DNA of 12,174 nucleotides from Bacteroidales bacterium (GTDB lineage Bacteria > Bacteroidota > Bacteroidia > Bacteroidales > Muribaculaceae), in assembly GCA_900766975.1 (NCBI GenBank), contig CAAFXO010000021.1:1-12174 (forward strand). The letters run 5' to 3'. This document shows, one piece after another, positions 7,286 through 12,174 of the stretch. The notes beneath the pieces are model-generated. The model did no database searches. It worked only from the letters and a program-made list of their open reading frames with translations, and was not told the origin of the DNA. Position 1 is the stretch's first letter, and each line of letters begins with the position of its first letter. Made by a program: the position numbers and the translations under genes.

Positions 7286-7849
7286 CTAAATTTCGGAGCC
7301 TTCGATGGCTGCGGAGATTTTTTTTACGGCGTGATGGTAAGATGCTTTCAGGGCACCGACAGAAGTTCCGAGTATTTCGGACATTTCCTCATACTTCATA
7401 TCGTCGTAATATCTCATATTGAAGACGAGTCGCTGCTTTTCTGGGAGTTTGGCGACAGCCTCCTGGAGGCGAAGCTGGAGTTCATCGCCGTCGAAATATC
7501 TATCGCTTTCGAGATTTTGGAGGAGGAACGAATCGTCGGAAGACTCGGTTATGCCGAGACGTTGACGCTCCTTATTGAGGAAATTGATTGACTCATTGAC
7601 CGCGATCTTATATAGCCAAGTCGAGAGGCGAGCATCGCCACGGAAATTGTGGATATTCTTCCAGGTCTTGATAAAGCAATTTTGGAGGAGGTCATTGGCA
7701 TCGTCATGGCTGACCACCATCTTACGGATTTGCCAATAGATTTGCTCGCCGTAAGTTCGCATAAGCGTATCGAAAGCCTGGCGCGCGGTGGCCGGGTTTT
7801 GGAGGTCTTCGATCAGTTTTTTTTCGTCGATAGGAGCACGATACGCCAT
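7286..7849 (-). CDS. RNA polymerase ECF (extracytoplasmic function) sigma factor
   Basis: This 187-residue sigma-70 family protein has only the two ECF core regions. Region 2 spans about 25-95, with DDANDLLQNCFIKTWKNI and FRGDARLSTWLYKIAVNE for core binding and -10 recognition. Region 4 spans about 125-178, with LPEKQRLVFNMRYY and the helix-turn-helix YEEMSEILGTSVGALKASYH for -35 recognition. Its length is normal for the family. ATG at 7849 is the natural start and no earlier one fits better. The next genes downstream encode a membrane protein and a Spy-like protein, the usual company of sigma factors held inactive until an envelope signal arrives. A terminator and a 336-bp spacer separate it from them, so expression may be only partly shared. 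Its regulon cannot be read from the sequence. Confidence 0.95.
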   Translation of the reverse strand: MAYRAPIDEKKLIEDLQNPATARQAFDTLMRTYGEQIYWQIRKMVVSHDDANDLLQNCFIKTWKNIHNFRGDARLSTWLYKIAVNESINFLNKERQRLGITESSDDSFLLQNLESDRYFDGDELQLRLQEAVAKLPEKQRLVFNMRYYDDMKYEEMSEILGTSVGALKASYHHAVKKISAAIEGSEI

Positions 7850-7888
7850 GAGAAGTATAGCTTATAGATTATAAAATTACAAATTTCT

Positions 7889-7945
7889 CGTAAAGATAAT
7901 GAAAAAATTGCGGAAAGATAACAAAACGGCGTTATTATAACGAAA
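7889..7945 (-). promoter_or_regulatory. Candidate promoter/operator region of the ECF sigma gene
   Basis: Two near-identical 11-mers, CGTAAAGATAA (7889-7899) and CGGAAAGATAA (7911-7921), sit 22 bp apart, two helical turns. On the minus strand they read TTATCTTTACG and TTATCTTTCCG, so each contains TATCTTT, close to the TAnnTTTG -7 box. The distal copy has TTTC 21 nt upstream (7945-7942). The proximal copy has TTTG 23 nt upstream (7925-7922). Either tandem promoters or a direct-repeat operator would fit. The 238-bp gap upstream of the sigma gene holds only this and the dnaJ terminator. Confidence 0.3.
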
Positions 7946-7973
7946 TTTAACTAAAAAATACATCAAAAAGGAG

Positions 7974-8013
7974 AAAAAAAGAATGGAAGCATCCGGGAGA
8001 TGCTTCCATTCTT
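7974..8013 (-). terminator. Terminator of the grpE-dnaJ operon
   Basis: A perfect 15-bp stem joins 7979-7993 and 7999-8013 with a 5-nt loop (7994-7998). On the minus strand it runs into TTTTTTT (7980-7974). It lies about 75 nt past the dnaJ stop. This is the strongest intrinsic terminator in the window and separates the chaperone pair from the sigma gene. Confidence 0.9.
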
Positions 8014-8087
8014 GATATAAGTCTTAAAAGATTTTATGGTCATATACCTTGCCCCATCAGTGTAATGGCATATCCACAAATCCGGGA

Positions 8088-9266
8088 TTAACGGAATTGG
8101 AAAATGTGGCGGAGACGGGAGAAGATTCTCTTGGAAGTGCTTTCAGAGGGGACAATATTGGGCGACTCTTTAAGAGCTTCGATAGCCGCTCTTTCGGCAT
8201 CGGAGAGTTTCTCCGGGACATATACCATGATATTGATAAATAGATCGCCACGAGCAGAAGAGTTCAACTGAGGTAGGCCCTTACCTGATAGGCGTAGCAC
8301 TTTACCGGGTTGGGTACCGGGTTCGATGTTTACACGCGCCTTGCCCTCGATGGTTGGCACTTCGACCGATCCACCGAGAGTCGCAGTCGGGAAATCGAGC
8401 ATCAGATTATAATAGAGGTCGCAACCATCACGTTTCAATTCAGGATGCTCCTCGACTTGGATGAAAATACGGAGGTCACCATTTTCGCCGCCATTGATAG
8501 CGGCATTACCCTTGCCTCTCATAGCGAGCTCCATATTAGTCTCCACGCCGGCAGGTATTCTGATCTCCTCGACGACTTGCTGCTTGATAACACCCTGTCC
8601 GTTGCAATTATTACAACGATCGGTGATTACCTTGCCTGTGCCATTACACTCCTGGCATACAGATCGACTCTGCGAGATACCGAAGAAAGACTGGCGAGTA
8701 ATTGTGACATAACCGGAACCATGGCAAGAAGAGCAGGTTTTCAGGGCAGTACCATCCTTAGCACCGGTGCCGCTACATTTTGGGCAAGCCACCAACTTAG
8801 TAAGTTTTACCTTCTTGGTAACCCCTTCGAGCACCTCCTTGAGAGTCAGTTTGACAGTGATGCGAAGGTTAGTTCCACGATTGACCGGGGCTTGAGTATA
8901 GCCGCCGCCGAAACCACCGCCGAAACCGCCGCCGAAACCGCCAAACACGTCACCGAACTGGCGGAAAATTTCATCGAGCGACATACCGCCCCCCTCGAAA
9001 CCGCCGAAACCGCCGAAACCTTGCGGGCCGAGCGACGGGCCGAACTGGTCATACTTGGCACGCTTATCGGCATCGCTAAGCACAGCGTAAGCCTCAGCCG
9101 CCTCCTTAAACTTCTCCTCAGCTTCCTTCTTCTCAGCCTCAGATTTATCACCCTGCTTATCGGGGTGATATTTAATAGCAATCTTACGATATGCCTTCTT
9201 TATTTCATCGGCAGAGGCGTTCTTATCGACGCCAAGCACTTCATAATAATCTCTATTCTGAGCCAT
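8088..9266 (-). CDS. dnaJ: Chaperone protein DnaJ (Hsp40)
   Basis: This 392-residue type I Hsp40 delivers unfolded proteins to DnaK and stimulates its ATPase in the cytoplasm. The J domain (about 5-72) carries the HPD motif at 34-36. A Gly/Phe-rich linker (about 76-123) is unusually repetitive, with FGGG units near 108-122. All four zinc-binding CxxCxGxG motifs are intact (161-168, 178-185, 204-211, 218-225), giving two zinc sites. The substrate-binding beta-domains fill 125-160 and 226-350. A basic tail (RIFSRLRHIFQFR) ends the protein. Start ATG 9266 gives the normal N-terminus AQNRDYYEVLGV. It lies 21 nt after grpE, clearly the same transcript. Confidence 0.99.
   Translation of the reverse strand: MAQNRDYYEVLGVDKNASADEIKKAYRKIAIKYHPDKQGDKSEAEKKEAEEKFKEAAEAYAVLSDADKRAKYDQFGPSLGPQGFGGFGGFEGGGMSLDEIFRQFGDVFGGFGGGFGGGFGGGYTQAPVNRGTNLRITVKLTLKEVLEGVTKKVKLTKLVACPKCSGTGAKDGTALKTCSSCHGSGYVTITRQSFFGISQSRSVCQECNGTGKVITDRCNNCNGQGVIKQQVVEEIRIPAGVETNMELAMRGKGNAAINGGENGDLRIFIQVEEHPELKRDGCDLYYNLMLDFPTATLGGSVEVPTIEGKARVNIEPGTQPGKVLRLSGKGLPQLNSSARGDLFINIMVYVPEKLSDAERAAIEALKESPNIVPSESTSKRIFSRLRHIFQFR
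8904..8939. repeat. Tandem 12-bp repeats in the dnaJ Gly/Phe linker
   Basis: Three 12-bp units of GCCGCCGAAACC, the middle one starting with A instead of G, lie head to tail at 8904-8939. They encode FGGG blocks. A shorter related array of GAAACCGCC units lies at 8997-9020 and encodes GFGGF. In-frame slippage here would change linker length without breaking the gene. Confidence 0.8.
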
Positions 9267-9287
9267 AACAGTAAAAATTAGGGAAGA

Positions 9288-9914
9288 TTACTGACCCACC
9301 ACCACCTTGGCATGGCGGAGCACCTTCTCATTGATATAATAACCCTTCTCGATAGTATCGATCACCTTACCCTTGAGCTTTTCGTCGGGCACGGGGACTA
9401 CGGTGATAGCCTCAGAAGTAACATCATCGAAAGCCTCGCCGGTGGTCTCGATAGGTTTTACACCATTTTGTTCCAAATACTTGACCAACTTCTTATAAAT
9501 CAAGTCGAGGCCCTCACGGAGAGTCTCCACGTCGGCGGTATCTTCCGAAGCCTTGATGGCACGTTCCATATCATCGACCACAGGGAGAAGTCCCTTGAAA
9601 GCCCCTTCGGCGGCATTCTTGATAAGTTCCGACTTCTCACGCATGGTGCGCTTGCGGTAATTATCGAACTCCGCCATGAGGAAGAGATACTCCTTCTTCT
9701 CCTTCTCGACGTCGGCCTTGAGTTGTTCCGCCTCCTTCGAGAGACGAGTAAGGTCATCCTCCTCGACTCCCGGCTCGGCAGTGACATCCTCGTCGGCTAC
9801 CGACTCGGCATCAGGGTTATCACACGATTCGGGAGACTGCTGCTCGGCTGCATTGGCGGAATCAACAACCTCCTCATTCAGATTCTCGTTTTCTTTATAT
9901 TCTTCTTGGTTCAT
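9288..9914 (-). CDS. grpE: Nucleotide exchange factor GrpE
   Basis: This 208-residue protein is the exchange factor for DnaK. It releases ADP so that the chaperone cycle of DnaK and DnaJ can restart. The acidic disordered head (1-55) is followed by a long coiled coil (about 56-105) used for dimerisation. The signature LLPVVDDMERA lies at 109-119. The C-terminal beta-wing that enters DnaK ends in GYYINEKVLRHAKVVV (191-206). I chose ATG at 9914 (MNQEEYKE); the frame opens three codons earlier only with TTG. dnaJ follows after 21 nt. dnaK is not in the window. No CIRCE inverted repeat is seen upstream, so HrcA control is not evident here. Confidence 0.98.
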   Translation of the reverse strand: MNQEEYKENENLNEEVVDSANAAEQQSPESCDNPDAESVADEDVTAEPGVEEDDLTRLSKEAEQLKADVEKEKKEYLFLMAEFDNYRKRTMREKSELIKNAAEGAFKGLLPVVDDMERAIKASEDTADVETLREGLDLIYKKLVKYLEQNGVKPIETTGEAFDDVTSEAITVVPVPDEKLKGKVIDTIEKGYYINEKVLRHAKVVVGQ

Positions 9915-9961
9915 AATAATCAATAAAAAGCTAAAAAAGCGATGTCATATTGATATATAGC

Positions 9962-10009
9962 AAAAATCAAGCCAATAATTGTTAAAAACGCAAAAACGGC
10001 TTGATTTTT
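9962..10009. terminator. Perfect hairpin between ispE and grpE, T-runs on both sides
   Basis: Twelve-base arms 9962-9973 and 9998-10009 are exactly complementary around a 24-nt AT-rich loop. On the minus strand GGCTTGATTTTT follows the ispE stop by about 110 nt, fitting a terminator of the peptidase-ispE transcript. The plus-strand side also ends in T6, but no plus-strand gene is near. Its long loop is unusual for a simple terminator. The 163-bp gap must also hold the grpE promoter, for which I found no good TTTG/TAnnTTTG pair. Confidence 0.6.
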
Positions 10010-10077
10010 TATTATAATTCTATTGATCTCGCTGACATTATCCGATCTTACTATCTGTGTTTCAAAAGTTTATATAC

Positions 10078-10956
10078 TTACGCCTTGAGCAGATAAGTAG
10101 AAATAATATCCTGGCGGGAGTTAAGATTTTGTAGTGCCAATTTGGCAATATCCACATCATCGAAGATGCCATAGATGCAAGAACCGCTACCGGTGAGTGA
10201 AGCATATATGGCGTTGAGACGATAGAACTCCTCCTTAATCATCTCGAGGTTGGGATGTATAGGGAAGATTGACTTTTCGAAATCATTGACCAAGACTTCA
10301 TGCCAACGCTCCACCGGGATAGAAGGGAGAGAGCGGAGGTCGAACTGCGGGATAGCTGGTGTGACCCCGGCGAAAGCCTCACGAGTCGAGACGAACACAT
10401 CGGGTTTGACAACGGCAATCCACTTTCCGGCGAGGTTGAGGTCGATAGGTGTCAAGCACTCCCCTACCCCCTCGGCGTAAGCGGGTCGATTGAGGATAAA
10501 GAATGGGCAATCGGCGCCCAACTCGAGAGCGGCACGTGCGAGCGAGTCATCATCGGGGATAGGCTCCTGATCCAGATCGCGAAGTAGACGCAGGGTGAAA
10601 GCGGCGTCAGCACTTCCTCCCCCCATGCCGGCACCATCGGGCAAATGCTTCTCGAGGTGGATATCCACAGAGAGATCGGGGTGGGCAAAACGCTTGAAAT
10701 AGAGATCGGCGGCACGCCACACGAGATTCTTCTCCATGGGGCAATCAACAGAACGCCCGGAAGTCGAGAACGAAAAACGAGTTTCCGACTTCACCGGCAC
10801 AATCTCCAAGATATCGCAAAACTCGACCGGATTCTCCGGCAGTCCGGCATATAAGCCAACGGGATAGAAAATGGTGCGCAGATCGTGATAACCATCCTCG
10901 CGGCGTCTCACGATCTGCAAACCAAGATTTATTTTAGCATTAACAAAAGCTATCAT
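10078..10956 (-). CDS. ispE: 4-diphosphocytidyl-2-C-methyl-D-erythritol kinase
   Basis: This 292-residue GHMP kinase phosphorylates 4-diphosphocytidyl-2-C-methylerythritol with ATP in the MEP (non-mevalonate) isoprenoid pathway, in the cytoplasm. The N-terminal NAKINLGL carries the conserved Lys8. The ATP-binding glycine loop is PDGAGMGGGSADAA (106-119). Asp149 in LGADCPFF matches the catalytic Asp. The third GHMP motif is SLTGSGSCIYGIF (253-265). I start at ATG 10956, because MIAFVNAKINLGL matches the usual family N-terminus. An in-frame GTG at 11007 would overlap the peptidase stop as GTGA and add 17 atypical residues. With the ATG start the gap is 47 nt, so both genes are probably cotranscribed. 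No functional link between them is known to me. Confidence 0.97.
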   Translation of the reverse strand: MIAFVNAKINLGLQIVRRREDGYHDLRTIFYPVGLYAGLPENPVEFCDILEIVPVKSETRFSFSTSGRSVDCPMEKNLVWRAADLYFKRFAHPDLSVDIHLEKHLPDGAGMGGGSADAAFTLRLLRDLDQEPIPDDDSLARAALELGADCPFFILNRPAYAEGVGECLTPIDLNLAGKWIAVVKPDVFVSTREAFAGVTPAIPQFDLRSLPSIPVERWHEVLVNDFEKSIFPIHPNLEMIKEEFYRLNAIYASLTGSGSCIYGIFDDVDIAKLALQNLNSRQDIISTYLLKA

Positions 10957-11003
10957 CAGATAAGGAACGATTGTCTTAACAAGAGATTTATTGTCGGGCA
11001 CTC

Positions 11004-12174
11004 TCACTCAACTTCGAATCCCCACTCCTGCCCCTTACGGATCATGGGCACGCCCTCCTTCATCCATTTGGGCATCGGATCTCCCTTGAGGTAATGGTCG
11101 AAGAACTGCTGGAGGCGGCGGGTGATATCCTTACGATTCTGGCGAGCCTTGATATTATGTGCTTCGCCGTTGTATTGGAGCATCCAGACCGGTTTTTCGA
11201 GTCGGCGGAGTCCCATAAAAAGTTCGATACCCTGATACCAAGGCACAGCTCCATCGGCGTCATTGTGCATGATAAGTAGAGGCGTATTGACACGGTCGGC
11301 GAAGAAGATGGGAGAATTGGCGATATACTGTGGAGTTTTCTCCCAGAGTGTACCGCCGATGCGGCTTTGCCCCTGTTCATACTGAGCTTGGCGAGAATCG
11401 CCTGACTCCCAGCGGATTCCGCCGTAAGCAGAAGTCATATTGGCGACGGGAGCACCCGATCCGGCGCAAGCGAACATATTTGTGCGAGTGATGAGGAAGG
11501 CAGTCTGATATCCGCCCCAGCTTTGGCCATCGATGCCGATATGATCCTTATCGATCCAGGGATATCTGCGGCACATCTCCTCGGCGCCGGAGCATACATA
11601 ATTATAAGCATCCTCACCGGGTCTGCCGGAGTTATAATGGATATCGGGCACGAACACCACATAACCACGGCTCACATAGAAGGGATAATTCACCCAGCTC
11701 CAGGATGGTTCCATGGTGTAATGATGGTATAGATCTTCCGAGCCGGTTTCATAGAACACGCAGAGCATCGGGTACTTCTTGTTTGGGTCGAGGTCATCGG
11801 GGACATAGAGGACACCCTCCGACCGGCTGCCATCGTAAGCATACCAGCTTTCGAGGCGGGCAGTACCCCATCGATAATCCTTCATTTGGGGGTTGGCGTC
11901 GGTGAGTTTCTTAGCCTTATTGAGGTTAAGACCATCGGCGAGCCAGATATCGGGAGATGTAGAGAAATTGGCACGTTGCCAAGAGAACACATCCTTGTTC
12001 TTAGCTTTGAGGATTTGCGAGAACTCGTAAGTATCGAGCACGACGAGATCGGGAGCCTTTGGAGCGCCATATTTAAGGAAAGCGAGACCTTGGCGCTTAT
12101 CGGCGTAAGAGAAAACATTTAGGAGGAGGCGGTCGCCTGCGGCGATACTGCGATGATCCTCACGGTCAGTATTG
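11004..12174 (-). CDS. S9-family (prolyl oligopeptidase-like) serine peptidase, 5' end outside the window
   Basis: The frame is open to the right edge, so the start is missing. The GTG at 12041 is internal: upstream codons read on as KYGAPKAPDLVVLDTYEFSQ. What remains is 390 residues, the end of a beta-propeller and the whole alpha/beta-hydrolase domain. The catalytic Ser is in GQSWGG (codon 11520-11522). The Asp lies in NDADGAVP and the His in NGEAHN, spaced as in S9 peptidases. Such enzymes hydrolyse short peptides, and many in Bacteroidetes are exported, but signal peptide and localisation lie outside view. It sits directly upstream of ispE. Exact specificity (dipeptidyl, acylaminoacyl or glutamyl) cannot be told from this part. 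Confidence 0.9.
   Translation of the reverse strand, partial: NTDREDHRSIAAGDRLLLNVFSYADKRQGLAFLKYGAPKAPDLVVLDTYEFSQILKAKNKDVFSWQRANFSTSPDIWLADGLNLNKAKKLTDANPQMKDYRWGTARLESWYAYDGSRSEGVLYVPDDLDPNKKYPMLCVFYETGSEDLYHHYTMEPSWSWVNYPFYVSRGYVVFVPDIHYNSGRPGEDAYNYVCSGAEEMCRRYPWIDKDHIGIDGQSWGGYQTAFLITRTNMFACAGSGAPVANMTSAYGGIRWESGDSRQAQYEQGQSRIGGTLWEKTPQYIANSPIFFADRVNTPLLIMHNDADGAVPWYQGIELFMGLRRLEKPVWMLQYNGEAHNIKARQNRKDITRRLQQFFDHYLKGDPMPKWMKEGVPMIRKGQEWGFEVE

Noticed and set aside
8310..9281. A 323-codon open frame on the plus strand
   Set aside because: It is wholly antisense to dnaJ, whose J domain and four zinc motifs are intact, and its protein is low-complexity and unlike any family I know.
9312..9926. 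A 204-codon open frame on the plus strand
   Set aside because: Mirrors grpE exactly; its Leu/Ile-rich translation comes from reading Glu/Lys/Asp codons backwards.
12039..12041. GTG as the start of the S9 peptidase
   Set aside because: The frame continues without a stop to the right edge with propeller-like sequence, so this GTG is an internal Val codon and the gene is truncated by the window.
1..12174. CRISPR array, tRNA, rRNA, insertion sequence, prophage or defence island
   Set aside because: I saw no spaced direct-repeat array, cloverleaf, transposase or terminal inverted repeats; gene content is housekeeping plus an envelope-stress cluster.

Overview
The window looks like chromosomal DNA from a member of the Bacteroidales. 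A gut lineage such as Muribaculaceae or Bacteroidaceae is my guess, but I cannot fix the genus. Four things point there: an IspE starting MIAFVNAKINLGL, an ECF sigma factor followed by a small membrane protein and a Spy/CpxP-like 'sensor' protein, a very long thioester-less alpha-2-macroglobulin, and a promoter of the Bacteroidetes type (TTTG-N19-TATCTTTG). Ribosome binding sites of the GGAGG type are mostly absent, which also fits. All eight recognisable genes lie on the minus strand, so the window reads biologically from right to left.

Right part (10078-12174): an S9-family serine peptidase, cut by the right edge, then ispE of the non-mevalonate isoprenoid pathway, close enough to be one transcript. 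A perfect hairpin with a T-run follows. Middle (7974-9914): the heat-shock co-chaperone pair grpE-dnaJ, closed by a strong 15-bp terminator. Left part (188-7849): an ECF sigma factor gene, then a 336-bp AT-rich spacer with a terminator, then three tightly packed genes. These are a single-pass membrane protein overlapping a Spy/CpxP-like periplasmic protein by ATGA, followed 19 nt later by a 1945-residue alpha-2-macroglobulin. Terminators and a promoter facing off the left edge complete it.

The left part reads as a cell-envelope surveillance module. The sigma factor would be controlled by the membrane and periplasmic proteins, and the macroglobulin would be the periplasmic effector; this is inferred from gene order and family knowledge. 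Most of the window is ordinary housekeeping DNA. I found no CRISPR array, tRNA, rRNA, insertion sequence, phage gene or defence island.

The points most worth a second look are: a terminator-shaped hairpin plus U-tract buried inside the signal-peptide codons of the macroglobulin; replacement of the expected thioester motif in that protein; the terminator between sigma factor and its presumed regulators, with a possible small transcript in the spacer; and a consensus promoter whose -33 box is nested in a terminator stem.
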